Below, one piece after another: positions 33,793 through 42,118 of a stretch of DNA of 64,000 nucleotides. Location: contig NZ_PXZL01000011.1 of NCBI RefSeq assembly GCF_003013405.1, positions 62,001 to 126,000 on the forward strand, in the 5' to 3' direction. Under the pieces are notes generated by a model, which was not told the DNA's origin, did not search any database, and was given only the letters and a program-made list of their open reading frames with translations. This DNA comes from Brevibacillus formosus (GTDB lineage: Bacteria > Bacillota > Bacilli > Brevibacillales > Brevibacillaceae). Positions within the stretch are counted from its first letter, which is position 1. Every line of letters starts with the position of its first letter. The translations under genes were made by a program, and so were the position numbers.

Positions 33793-33857
33793 CTTGGCAT
33801 AATATGGGACGTCTACTTCGTTTATGTACCTTAAATATTTCCAGTCGCTTGTTCAAC

Positions 33858-33924
33858 CATGACATTTGTCATGTCTTCGACTTGACGTTTATGACTACAG
33901 CGGCCAGACACTATTTTCTACAAT
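33858..33924 (+). promoter_or_regulatory. Putative DesR site and des promoter
   Basis: A perfect palindrome CATGACA-TT-TGTCATG (33858-33873) is followed by the half-site-like TTGACGTTTATGAC. A TACAAT -10 candidate lies at 33919-33924 with no good -35, as expected for an activator-dependent promoter. Assignment to DesR is inferred from the operon. Confidence 0.65.
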
Positions 33925-33991
33925 AAAGATAGAATATGGCGTTCGGCGCATTCCACGTGTCTATGCGCTTCGATCGAGGAGGAAACAATAG

Positions 33992-35050
33992 ATGCATCAA
34001 GCCAACATTGCCCAGTTGAAAAAGAATGTTGCCCCCTTTGAAAAATCAGACCTGAAAAAGAGTATCCGACAGCTATTCAATACGTTGGTTCCGCTGATTC
34101 TGCTCTGGTACGGAGCTTATCTCAGTCTGTCTGTGTCTTATTGGCTCACGTTGCCTATCGTCATTGTCGCAGCTGGCTTCGTCATCCGTACCTTCATCAT
34201 TTGCCACGATTGCTGCCACCAATCCTTTTTCAAAAATCGTCGGGCAAATGACATCGTAGGGACGATTACTGGTGTGCTTACCCTCGTTCCGTATGAACAG
34301 TGGAAAAATAGTCACAATATTCACCATGCAACGAGCAGCAACCTCGACAAACGAGGCGTAGGCGATCTGTGGATGTTGACTGTTAATGAATATCTCGAAG
34401 CTCCTACTTGGCGTAAAATTGCTTATCGGCTGTACCGTAATCCGATCGTTATGTTTGGTTTGGGTCCTATTTTTGTCTTTTTGCTTCAATATCGTTTTAA
34501 TGTAAAGAGAGCTCGCCGCAAAGAGCGGATGAATACGTATTTGACGAATGTGTTGTTGGTCAGTCTTTATGGGCTCTTAATCTGGGCGGTTGGCTGGCAA
34601 GCATTCCTGCTGATTCAAGGTCCAATCTTTTTTGTCTCGGGATTGTTTGGGATTTGGCTGTTTTATGTGCAGCATACGTATGAGGATTCGTACTTTGAGA
34701 ACGAAGAAGAGTGGAGCTACGTGAAAGCAGCAGTAGAAGGAAGCTCCTACTATAAGCTGCCGAAGGTTTTGCAATGGATCACAGGCAATATTGGCTTTCA
34801 CCACGTCCATCACTTAAGCCCACGCGTACCGAATTACAACCTGGAAAAAGCCCATAACGAGACACCGCCGCTTCATATGGCGACAACGATTACACTGGCG
34901 TCCAGCTTGCAGTGCCTGCGTTTTCATTTATGGGATGAGAGCAACAAGCGTTTTGTGAGCTTCAAAGGCATCAAGCGATTGGCTGCTGCTCGATCTGAAG
35001 TGATCATGGATGCACTCCAAGGCTCCAAACCGAGTTTGGAAGGAAAATAA
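33992..35050 (+). CDS. des: Membrane acyl-lipid fatty acid desaturase
   Basis: Oxygen- and iron-dependent desaturase that introduces double bonds into membrane lipid acyl chains. 352 aa, the same length I recall for B. subtilis Des. The three histidine boxes of the di-iron site are at His72 (HDCCH), His108 (HNIHH) and His270 (HHVHH), between four to six hydrophobic helices. The desK and desR homologues follow on the same strand, so this is the classical cold-shock membrane-fluidity operon. ATG behind GAGGAGG. Confidence 0.95.
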   Translation: MHQANIAQLKKNVAPFEKSDLKKSIRQLFNTLVPLILLWYGAYLSLSVSYWLTLPIVIVAAGFVIRTFIICHDCCHQSFFKNRRANDIVGTITGVLTLVPYEQWKNSHNIHHATSSNLDKRGVGDLWMLTVNEYLEAPTWRKIAYRLYRNPIVMFGLGPIFVFLLQYRFNVKRARRKERMNTYLTNVLLVSLYGLLIWAVGWQAFLLIQGPIFFVSGLFGIWLFYVQHTYEDSYFENEEEWSYVKAAVEGSSYYKLPKVLQWITGNIGFHHVHHLSPRVPNYNLEKAHNETPPLHMATTITLASSLQCLRFHLWDESNKRFVSFKGIKRLAAARSEVIMDALQGSKPSLEGK

Positions 35051-35113
35051 GCCTGCCATAAACCTTTGAATTCCGATACACTTGAGAGAGTGGCGAAGAA
35101 AAGGTGGGCAATC

Positions 35114-36256
35114 ATGCAGAAGCAGAAGTGGTATCACATTCTTCAAAAAAATACGGGCTTGAGCCCTTATGTGTGGGTTGTCTTCTACATCCTGCCATTC
35201 TATTTCATCTTCCGGTCCTCTTCGACGCACGAAGCAGTGATCGGAATCATCATGATCATTCTGTTTTTCATTTGCTATGTATTCTCCTTCCTGTCAAAGG
35301 GCTGGCTAATTTACTTTTGGACGAGTGTGCAGATTATCATATCCGTCGCCATGACCTTGATGTTCGGCTATGTGTATTTCTCGCTCTTCCTGGCGTTTTT
35401 TATCGGGAATATCGAGAACAAGATCGGCTTTGTTACGCTGTACACGGTTCATTTGATTAGCACCACCTTATCGGTCAACATCGGCTTTTTCACCAAAAAC
35501 GCGCAATTGATTGGCCAGCTTCCGTTTGTTTTGGTTAGCATGATCGCTGTCATTCTCTTGCCCGTGACTACGTACAACTGGAATAAGCGAGAGAAGCTGC
35601 AAGGAGAGCTGGAGCATGCAAACAAGCGGATATCAGAGCTGGTCAAGCTCGAGGAACGCCAACGCATTGCCCGAGACTTGCACGATACGCTGGGGCAGAA
35701 GCTCTCCCTAATTGGGTTGAAAAGTGATTTGGCGAACAAGCTGATCAACAAAAATCCTGCTCTGGCGAGAACGGAGCTGGAGGAAATCAGGCAAACGGCG
35801 CGAATCGCTTTGAAAGAGGTACGGGAAATGGTCACGCAAATGCGCGGGACGCGGTTAGAGGATGAGATGTTTCGGATCAAGCAAATTTTCAAGGCAGCGG
35901 ATATTGAATTCGTGCTGGAAGGCGACACGAATTTGACCAATACTTCGCTGATGACGGAAAATGTGTTGTGCATGTGCCTGAAAGAAGCGGTCAACAATAT
36001 TGTGAAGCATAGCAATGCCACCGCCTGTTCCATCGTCATTGAACCCACTCGTACCGATCTCGTCGTAAGCGTAACGGATAATGGCATCGGAATGGCGGAG
36101 GAATTGGTTTACCGAGGCAACGGTTTGCGTGGGATGAAGGAACGGCTGGAATTTGTCAACGGAAGCATGGAAATCCAGTCCTCAATGTCTGGAACACAGC
36201 TAGTGATTCGGGTACCCAACGTCTTCAAACAACCGGAACAGGAGGCGGGAGGATGA
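35114..36256 (+). CDS. desK: Thermosensor histidine kinase DesK
   Basis: 380 aa. Five or so hydrophobic segments (residues 15-155) with hardly any outer loops, a coiled linker (REKLQGELEHANKRISEL), then HisKA_3 with His190 in ARDLHDTLGQKLSL, nearly the position of B. subtilis DesK His188, and a HATPase (EAVNNIVKHSNAT, GNGLRGMKERLEF). In the family it senses membrane thickness or fluidity and phosphorylates DesR in the cold. ATG at 35114 chosen because AAGGTGG precedes it; an upstream TTG would add 16 residues. Overlaps desR by 4 bp. Confidence 0.93.
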   Translation: MQKQKWYHILQKNTGLSPYVWVVFYILPFYFIFRSSSTHEAVIGIIMIILFFICYVFSFLSKGWLIYFWTSVQIIISVAMTLMFGYVYFSLFLAFFIGNIENKIGFVTLYTVHLISTTLSVNIGFFTKNAQLIGQLPFVLVSMIAVILLPVTTYNWNKREKLQGELEHANKRISELVKLEERQRIARDLHDTLGQKLSLIGLKSDLANKLINKNPALARTELEEIRQTARIALKEVREMVTQMRGTRLEDEMFRIKQIFKAADIEFVLEGDTNLTNTSLMTENVLCMCLKEAVNNIVKHSNATACSIVIEPTRTDLVVSVTDNGIGMAEELVYRGNGLRGMKERLEFVNGSMEIQSSMSGTQLVIRVPNVFKQPEQEAGG

Positions 36257-36852
36257 TTCGCATTGTTATTGCAGAGGATCAGCGGATGCTCTTGGGAGCC
36301 CTTGCTTCCCTGCTTGATTTGGAAGAGGATATGAAGGTCGTCGGAAGAGCAAGTAATGGTGAGGATGCCGTTAAGCTCGTGCATCAGCATCAACCCGACA
36401 TATGCATTATGGATATCGAAATGCCAGTCAAAAGCGGATTGGACGCTGCTGAGGAATTGAAAGGCAGCGGGTGCAAGGTGATGATTCTTACAACCTTTGC
36501 TCGCCCAGGTTACTTCGAACGGGCACTGAAGGCAGGCGCAAACGGCTACTTGCTCAAGGACAGTCCGAGCGAGGAGCTGGCTAGCTCGATCCGCAGCATT
36601 ATGGCCGGGCGGCGGATCTATGCGCCTGAGTTGGTCGATGAGGCATACGGGCAGGAGAATCCGCTGACAGAGCGGGAAAAGGAAGTCCTGCTTTTGATCG
36701 CTGACGGGAAGAACACCAAGGAGATTGCCAGCCAGCTGTACATTACGACAGGGACTGTGCGGAATTACATCTCCATCATTCTCGATAAGCTCGGTGTTAG
36801 CAATCGGATCGAGGCGATTATGCATTCCAAGGAAAAAGGCTGGTTTAAGTAG
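36253..36852 (+). CDS. desR: Response regulator DesR
   Basis: 199 aa, receiver plus LuxR helix-turn-helix. Phospho-Asp54 lies in IMDIEMPVKSG; the output domain is LTEREKEVLLLIADGKNTKEIA with TTGTVRNYISIILDKLG. Length and Asp position agree with B. subtilis DesR, which activates des when phosphorylated. It overlaps the kinase end (ATGA) and closes the operon before a terminator. Confidence 0.94.
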   Translation: MIRIVIAEDQRMLLGALASLLDLEEDMKVVGRASNGEDAVKLVHQHQPDICIMDIEMPVKSGLDAAEELKGSGCKVMILTTFARPGYFERALKAGANGYLLKDSPSEELASSIRSIMAGRRIYAPELVDEAYGQENPLTEREKEVLLLIADGKNTKEIASQLYITTGTVRNYISIILDKLGVSNRIEAIMHSKEKGWFK

Positions 36853-36870
36853 CAGACCAGCTGGAGGAGG

Positions 36871-36904
36871 CCCTTTCTGTTTCGGCAGGAAGGGTTTCTT
36901 TTTT
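36871..36904 (+). terminator. Terminator of des-desK-desR
   Basis: Perfect stem CCCTTTCTG / CAGGAAGGG (one G-U), loop TTTCGG, followed by a T-rich run. Confidence 0.88.
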
Positions 36905-37018
36905 ATGGGGTTATGATTGATGATCTGGTATATTTAGTATGATTCCACCCACTATCGTATATGAATGCTAATAGCAAATTTTTATAGTTTCCATCGTTGT
37001 GGCAAAGGGGGGCTTAAA

Positions 37019-37588
37019 GTGAATCTAGAAACCGATGATCCAAAACAAGTTGTTTTACAGGTTGGAGGGGTATTAAAAAAAATTCGTAAAGAGAAGCATT
37101 TGAGCCTTGAAGATTTATCAGAGCTATCCGGTGTGAGCAAGCTGACACTTGGAAATATTGAGCGTGGAGAAACCAACCCAACAATCGGGGTGCTGTGGAA
37201 AATTTCGAAATGCTTATCTATACCACTCTTGGCGTTATTCTCAACGGAAAACAGTGTGAATCTGTCCAGAGCTGGGAAGGGACTCAGAATTGCTGGGGAA
37301 AATAAAGAGTGGGTCATTGAGCCAATCTTTCAAAACGTAAGTAATGAAATTGAAACGTATAGAGCTTATTTACAACCGAACAGCTCATACCATCCAGAGA
37401 AGCATCACCACAATACAACGGAAATTGCGACAGTAATGTCAGGAACCCTTTCCATTCATGTAAATAATGAGTCGTACGTCTTGAATCAATATGATTCGAT
37501 TAGTTTTTGTGCAGATGGCACGCATTCCTATATAAATCAGTCCGACGAGCTTGTTGTGCTCCATATTATATTGAAATATGGGGTCTGA
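37019..37588 (+). CDS. XRE-type regulator with C-terminal cupin domain
   Basis: 189 aa. The N-terminal XRE helix-turn-helix spans about residues 10-70 (IRKEKHLSLEDLSELSGVSK, IERGETNPTIGVLWKISK); the C-terminal cupin (about 105-185) shows HPEKHHHNTTEIATVMSG and later HSYINQSDE. Such proteins usually repress or activate a small catabolic or transport gene set after binding a ligand in the cupin. GTG start with GGGGGG site. It precedes a CynX-type transporter on the same strand, in an AT-richer patch than its surroundings. Confidence 0.9.
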   Translation: MNLETDDPKQVVLQVGGVLKKIRKEKHLSLEDLSELSGVSKLTLGNIERGETNPTIGVLWKISKCLSIPLLALFSTENSVNLSRAGKGLRIAGENKEWVIEPIFQNVSNEIETYRAYLQPNSSYHPEKHHHNTTEIATVMSGTLSIHVNNESYVLNQYDSISFCADGTHSYINQSDELVVLHIILKYGV

Positions 37589-37628
37589 AAATTGATCCCC
37601 TGTATGTTCATAGACTACGACGACTATG

Positions 37629-37668
37629 ACCCTTTATCGACCGAATGGTTGCTAGAGGGTTATTTTTT
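37629..37668 (+). terminator. Terminator after the XRE-cupin gene
   Basis: Stem ACCCTTTATCGACC / GGTTGCTAGAGGGT with G-U pairs and one mismatch, followed by a six-T run. The remaining gap to 37806 is very AT-rich (promoter region of the transporter). Confidence 0.75.
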
Positions 37669-37806
37669 GTTGTGATTTATTAGAGATGATAGACATTAGA
37701 CAATTATCTATTGATGTATTATAGTATACATTATAAGACTAAAAGTATATTATAATATATTTTCATTGAGTTTCGAATCCAATCTAATAGACGAAGAGGG
37801 AAAAAG

Positions 37807-39015
37807 ATGAGCAAGCAAGAGATAAAATCAAATCCAAATGTCACTAGATCAGCAGTTTTTGCGTTTATTGTAGGGATTATTTTTATTGCAGCTAATTTAC
37901 GGGCCCCTTTAACCTCGGTGGGGCCTCTAGTTGGTCTTATTAGGGACGATGTTCATATTTCGAATACGCTGGCCGGTATGATTACCACGTTGCCCCTATT
38001 AGCCTTTGCACTTTTTTCTCCAATTGTTCCTAAATTAGGACGAAGGTTTGGAGTAGAAGTAATGATTCTAATTTCTATCATCCTTCTTACTCTTGGGGTT
38101 ATTTTGCGTTCCCTCTCAGGAATCGCTACTTTATATATCGGTACTGCTGTTCTTGGATTGGCAATTTCCATTTCTAATGTATTGTTGCCTAGCCTTATTA
38201 AACGAGAGTTTCCTAGACGAATTGGTTTAATGACGGGTGTATATTCCATTTCTATGAATTTATTAGGGGCAATAGCATCTGGTATTAGTGTTCCCATTGC
38301 AGTTGGATTAGGAGTTGGCTGGCAAGGGGCATTGGGAATATGGGGCATTCTTAGTTTGGTATCCATATTGTTTTGGTTACCTCAAATGAAACGCCGCAAT
38401 AGGGAAACAGCCACCGTTCAAAATCAATCGGCTGATAGCAGTGTGAATTTATGGCGTTCCCCACTAGCGTGGCAAGTAACCTTGTTTATGGGACTCCAAT
38501 CTACGTTTTTCTATGTACTGATCACATGGCTACCTGAAATCTTAAAACAGCAAGGAACAAGTCCAGACCAATCTGGTTGGTTACTTTCCATTATGCAGTT
38601 AGCCTTGCTTCCCTTTACTTTTGTCGTTCCGATTATCGCAGGGCGTATGTCCAGTCAGCGCTCATTAGTTACGATTACAGCAATTTTGCTTTTAATGGGA
38701 ACTCTTGGATTACTTTACGGAAGCGCGAATTTCATTGTTTGGTGGATCATCATGCTCGGAATTGGTGGAGGTTTTGCATTTAGTTTATCGATGATGTTTT
38801 TTGGCTTACGCACAGAGAATGCTCAACAGGCTGCAGAGCTGTCCGGTATGGCTCAATCAGTTGGATACCTACTTGCTGCAATAGGACCGACCCTTTTCGG
38901 ATATCTGCATGATGTAACGGGTAGCTGGACTGTTCCACTTCTGCTTTTGGTTTGTGCCTCAATCTTGCTCTTTATATTTGGTCTAGGTGCAGCTAGAAAT
39001 CGGCGGATTTGCTAG
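37807..39015 (+). CDS. CynX/NimT-family MFS transporter
   Basis: 402 aa, 12 hydrophobic segments. The family-typical opening IAANLRAPLTSVGPLVGLI is present, as is the GLTMG-like RIGLMTGVYSISMNLLGA stretch and GMAQSVGYLLAAIGPTLFGYLHD in TM11-12. Relatives export or import cyanate, 2-nitroimidazole and similar small compounds. It belongs with the XRE-cupin gene upstream. Codon use and base composition are AT-rich, which may point to acquisition. Substrate unknown. Confidence 0.9.
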   Translation: MSKQEIKSNPNVTRSAVFAFIVGIIFIAANLRAPLTSVGPLVGLIRDDVHISNTLAGMITTLPLLAFALFSPIVPKLGRRFGVEVMILISIILLTLGVILRSLSGIATLYIGTAVLGLAISISNVLLPSLIKREFPRRIGLMTGVYSISMNLLGAIASGISVPIAVGLGVGWQGALGIWGILSLVSILFWLPQMKRRNRETATVQNQSADSSVNLWRSPLAWQVTLFMGLQSTFFYVLITWLPEILKQQGTSPDQSGWLLSIMQLALLPFTFVVPIIAGRMSSQRSLVTITAILLLMGTLGLLYGSANFIVWWIIMLGIGGGFAFSLSMMFFGLRTENAQQAAELSGMAQSVGYLLAAIGPTLFGYLHDVTGSWTVPLLLLVCASILLFIFGLGAARNRRIC

Positions 39016-39035
39016 GGAGCCCAACGTAGATCCGC

Positions 39036-39560
39036 TTACTTCTCTAACGAATAAAAACAGTCATTCACCATCTTGCCAGCAATTTCAGTGCTTTCGGGCA
39101 CGATTTTATCCAGCTTCATTCCAGCCTTCTCCAAAACACGGCGTGAAGCGGCATGCTCTTCGGAACAAACAGCTGTAAATTTTTTGAATCCAAACGTATC
39201 CACAGCGAAATCAAATACACGTCTGATTGCTTCCGTTGCGTAACCCTTGCCCTTGAATCCCTCCAGTATGATGAAGCCCACTTCCGCAGTGAGAGTTTCT
39301 CGGTTACGGGTGCAGATGCTAATCAAGCCAACGTCGCTACCAGAGTCCGTTTCACGTATGATCCAGGTTAGCCAGTGGTTCGATTCGAGACTCCATGGAG
39401 CGAGTTCTTTCTCAAAGTTACGGCGGATATCTTCATCGCTCATGGTCGCTCCGATATGCTCCATCAGTGTCGGGTTGGAATAGATGGAGCGGATCAGATC
39501 CCAATCGGGTAATGCCACTTTAGTGAGAGTCAGGCGTGCACTGAGGATTTGATTATTCAT
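39036..39560 (-). CDS. GNAT family N-acetyltransferase (RimJ-like)
   Basis: 174 aa. RimJ/RimL pattern: SARLTLTKVALPDWDLIRSIY at the start, EVGFIILEGFKGKGYATEAIRRV for acetyl-CoA, and EHAASRRVLEKAGMKLD. The ATG at 39560 is preferred because AAAGGAG precedes it; the frame is open further upstream. Runs convergent with the CynX transporter, 20 bp apart, with no clear terminator between. Substrate unknown. Confidence 0.9.
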   Translation of the reverse strand: MNNQILSARLTLTKVALPDWDLIRSIYSNPTLMEHIGATMSDEDIRRNFEKELAPWSLESNHWLTWIIRETDSGSDVGLISICTRNRETLTAEVGFIILEGFKGKGYATEAIRRVFDFAVDTFGFKKFTAVCSEEHAASRRVLEKAGMKLDKIVPESTEIAGKMVNDCFYSLEK

Positions 39561-39656
39561 TGGGATTCTCCTTTGGGAATGGTAAGGAATATTTATAATA
39601 GTATACGCTGTTGCATGAGAAGGAAAGGAGTCTATCCACAAGAGTTGGGCAGTTCG

Positions 39657-39687
39657 TCAAAAAAGGCCGTCGACTTTCTCGACAGCC
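39657..39687 (-). terminator. Terminator of the metalloprotease gene
   Basis: Read on the minus strand: stem GGCTGTCGA / TCGACGGCC with loop GAAAG and a six-T run. Confidence 0.88.
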
Positions 39688-39729
39688 AAAAAGAGTGCAT
39701 TTCATTGTCTTTTTTTGTGGGCAATGGAG

Positions 39730-40497
39730 TTATCGACTAAAGATGTTTCTAAGCTCATTGATGTCGTTTTGGGTCGGAGCAGTGATTCTTGTCAACCAAG
39801 AGTTATTCATGATCGAGTAATCCGATCTGTGATTTAGTCGTAGGACATGCCCAATCTCATGAGTAGCCAAGGCTTCTAAATAAGCGGCGTTTCTGTTGCT
39901 CACTCTGTTCCATTGGATGACTGTGCCACCGGTTACTCTGGAGCCATTCAATTGCCACCAGCCAAATCCATCATAACCCCTCGCATAGCCTTCACCTAAG
40001 GTAATAGGGGCATTTTGTGTTGGTGTTAATGAAACAATGCCTGTGTTGTTCCAGTTTTGAATGGCATTTTCATAGGCCTGTTTAAGAGCAGGGATATTCG
40101 TCGTAATGGTTACCTGATACGAAACTAAGACATTGTTTTGATCGGTTGCAGGTGGGTTTCCATTAATAAAAGCAGACGCAATATAGTATTTCACGCCGTT
40201 TTTCTCGTAGAAGAACCATCTATTATCAGGGGAGCTTGTCCAATAGTCATTGAGCGAGGTACCACGGGTCCAACCAGAAAATTGTACACGGGTATTTGGT
40301 TGAAGCCTGTCGATGATAGCGGCAGAAGTTGTCGGTCCGGTACGGATATTGACAGGGATCGGAGCGGATACACCGCTAAAATCCACGCGATATTCGGATT
40401 GATCCTGTGCGTTTGTCGGCGTAATGAAGTATCCATTTACAAGAGTGACAAAAGTAATGATGAACAATAAAAGTTTACCTAAAATTTTTTCTAACAT
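39730..40497 (-). CDS. Secreted matrixin-like zinc metalloprotease with SH3-like domain
   Basis: 255 aa. A signal peptide (ILGKLLLFIITFVTLV) precedes an SH3b-like segment at about residues 36-115 (VNIRTGPTTSAAIIDRLQP). The protease part ends with the metzincin zinc site His213-Glu-x2-His217-x5-His223 and a nearby Met turn (YSIMNNSW). Alternatives are ATG at 40500 and 40497; both lie behind AAAGGAG. Likely exported and possibly wall-bound through the SH3-like module. No inhibitor or propeptide is obvious, though the region between the domains (about 115-160) could act as one. Confidence 0.88.
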   Translation of the reverse strand: MLEKILGKLLLFIITFVTLVNGYFITPTNAQDQSEYRVDFSGVSAPIPVNIRTGPTTSAAIIDRLQPNTRVQFSGWTRGTSLNDYWTSSPDNRWFFYEKNGVKYYIASAFINGNPPATDQNNVLVSYQVTITTNIPALKQAYENAIQNWNNTGIVSLTPTQNAPITLGEGYARGYDGFGWWQLNGSRVTGGTVIQWNRVSNRNAAYLEALATHEIGHVLRLNHRSDYSIMNNSWLTRITAPTQNDINELRNIFSR

Positions 40498-40552
40498 CAT
40501 GAGGCTCCTTTCCAAATCCATCTCTTTTAAGTATTTTGAAATTGTTTTCCTA

Positions 40553-40581
40553 ATGGTAAAATATGTATCTAGTATTTTCAA
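40553..40581 (-). promoter_or_regulatory. Candidate promoter of the metalloprotease
   Basis: On the minus strand TTGAAA (40581-40576) and TACCAT (40558-40553) are 17 bp apart, 56 bp before the start. Confidence 0.5.
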
Positions 40582-40650
40582 GACAATTACAAAATAATTA
40601 ACAATTTATACCATATTTACTAATCGCTCATGCCAATGCATGGTGGAAAT

Positions 40651-40679
40651 AAAAAAAACTACCTGTTTAAAAAAGGTAG
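40651..40679 (-). terminator. Distal terminator after the repeat-protein gene
   Basis: Minus strand: stem CTACCT / AGGTAG with an AT-rich loop, followed by eight T. Together with the next hairpin it gives tandem termination in the 316-bp gap 40498-40813. Confidence 0.78.
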
Positions 40680-40712
40680 GAGTTGGAGTCCTCAGCCTAT
40701 GGCCAACAAGAA

Positions 40713-40749
40713 ACAAGCTGATGTCGATTGAGTTTCGACGTCAGCTTGT
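40713..40749 (-). terminator. Proximal hairpin after the repeat-protein gene
   Basis: 15-bp stem ACAAGCTGAyGTCGA / TCGACrTCAGCTTGT with one G-U type position; only a weak T stretch follows on the minus strand. Confidence 0.65.
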
Positions 40750-40813
40750 GGACAGGATGCATGCTATGAGTCTAGCTATTGGGAATGCGGTTTATCCCAT
40801 TATTCTGATTAGT

Positions 40814-41377
40814 CTATAGGCGCTTGATCAGGTTCATTGTTCCCGATGACCTGACAACAATCCATCCGTCAGGAATAGGCGAGCCTAGCATCACCCATAC
40901 CTCCTGACCAGAGGGTGCGTTGTTCAGATTTTTGATCAGGTTCATGGTTCCGGAACTGCTGATCACAACCCATCCAGTTGGAATAGGGGAGCCGAGCATT
41001 ACCCAAACTTCCTGATTAGAAGAGGCGCTGTTCAAATTTTTAATCTGGTTCATGGTTCCGGAACTTCTGATCACAACCCATCCGTCAGGAATAGGTGAGC
41101 CGAGCATTACCCAAACCTCGTAACCAGAAGGAGCATTGTTCATATCCTTAATCAGGTTCATATTGCCAGAAGATCTGATCACGACCCATCCCGTTGGAAT
41201 AGGCGAGCCGAGCATTACCCATACTTCCTGACCAAATGCGGCATTTTTGATTATTGCTTTTGCGGAGGCTGGCGCCTTCTCCTGTAATGGTAGAGCGGCC
41301 CCGTGGGCTTCCGCGGCTAAACTTGGTACAGCGACAACTGAGCTTAAAGTCAGGATGATCAAGGCTTTTTTAAACAT
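40814..41377 (-). CDS. Secreted protein of four 36-residue tandem repeats
   Basis: 187 aa. A signal peptide (FKKALIILTLSSVVAVPSLA) and a short Ala/Lys linker are followed by four near-identical units built on EVWVMLGSPIPDGWVVIRSS then GTMNLIKNLN. Variation is mostly T/D before GW and in the last ten residues. The Trp/Gly/Pro-rich units suggest a small beta-solenoid or lectin-like surface protein. The family is not recognised. ATG at 41377 suits the AAAGG site best; an ATG two codons upstream is possible. Confidence 0.8.
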   Translation of the reverse strand: MFKKALIILTLSSVVAVPSLAAEAHGAALPLQEKAPASAKAIIKNAAFGQEVWVMLGSPIPTGWVVIRSSGNMNLIKDMNNAPSGYEVWVMLGSPIPDGWVVIRSSGTMNQIKNLNSASSNQEVWVMLGSPIPTGWVVISSSGTMNLIKNLNNAPSGQEVWVMLGSPIPDGWIVVRSSGTMNLIKRL

Positions 41378-41560
41378 GAACATCAACCTTTCATGACAGA
41401 GGTAATGTAGCTCTGAAACGCTCATCTAGTGAATGCCAGAAGCTGCGGTACTCCATGAGATGGATATCATCGCTACTCCCTAAGAATAGCTATATATACC
41501 ATTTTATAGGATGTTCATTTCTTTTACTTTAGGAGATATTGTCGAATGGTAGACAATATA

Positions 41561-41584
41561 AAAAGCACCTCAAAAGGGTGCTTT
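41561..41584 (-). terminator. Terminator of the coat/adhB operon
   Basis: Minus strand: stem AAAGCACC / GGTGCTTT, then TTATA. It is 5 bp beyond the stop of the last coat gene. Another inverted repeat, ATTGTC/GACAAT, lies at 41539-41557. Confidence 0.85.
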
Positions 41585-41588
41585 CCGT

Positions 41589-41882
41589 TCACGAAAGATT
41601 TAACGCGGTCTGGATATTTTGCTGATCCAACTGAATCTGCTCGGTAACATTCCATGGATGATACCAGCCTCGCTCAATCATGTACAGGCTGATCTTTTCG
41701 TGCAAATCGATTGCTTCTTCCAAGTGCTTGGTTAGTGTTGCCTTAATTTCTGGGGTGCCTGTTTCCGTCAGTGCCATCGCATAGTTCCGAACACCGCTCT
41801 TTGCGGAGATGAGGAAGTCCATGGCGATTACTTGATCCGTCAGGCCACCCATACCAGCTAAGCTTTGAAGAATGCCAGTCAT
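41589..41882 (-). CDS. yraD: Spore coat F-like protein YraD
   Basis: 97 aa, last gene of the operon. Coat_F-like sequence: DQVIAMDFLISAKSGVRNYAMALTET, then LHEKISLYMIERGWYHP, closely parallel to the 123-aa protein upstream ([20 protein letters not shown]). Matches B. subtilis YraD in size and place. Soluble helical protein, presumably part of the spore. RBS AGGGGG. Confidence 0.88.
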   Translation of the reverse strand: MTGILQSLAGMGGLTDQVIAMDFLISAKSGVRNYAMALTETGTPEIKATLTKHLEEAIDLHEKISLYMIERGWYHPWNVTEQIQLDQQNIQTALNLS

Positions 41883-41893
41883 GTGTTGTCCCC

Positions 41894-42088
41894 CTAAGAA
41901 TTTGCTTTTGTCAGTAGAGAGCTCAGCTCCTGGAGCTGTCTGGTGGATACAAGAACATCGTCAGCCAAAAGCTGTCTCAACGTCTCATCGGAAACCAGGC
42001 TTTGCATTGTCTTGGACTTGGTCATGCAAATGGTTTTAAAAGAAGCAATTTCATGCAGTTCAAGCTGTTCGTGCAATCCGTAGCTCAT
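41894..42088 (-). CDS. yraE: Small spore coat F-like protein YraE
   Basis: 64 aa. Similar to the 81-aa protein at the operon start: HEIASFKTICMTKSKTMQSLVSD against HEVLNFKTLCLAKSKLMQGIVFD. Size and order match B. subtilis YraE. It appears to be the partner of the downstream 97-aa protein, the pair together corresponding to one Coat_F protein split in two. Confidence 0.86.
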   Translation of the reverse strand: MSYGLHEQLELHEIASFKTICMTKSKTMQSLVSDETLRQLLADDVLVSTRQLQELSSLLTKANS

Positions 42089-42118
42089 CGCATCGGCACC
42101 TTCCTTCCTGTCATTTCA

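Noticed and set aside
38995-39036. Terminator between the CynX transporter and the convergent acetyltransferase
   Set aside because: Only a weak GCGGAT/ATCCGC pairing with a long loop and no T run was found.
40820-41260. Regular repeats that could suggest a CRISPR array
   Set aside because: The period is 108 bp, in frame, with no short unique spacers; it encodes the four-repeat secreted protein.
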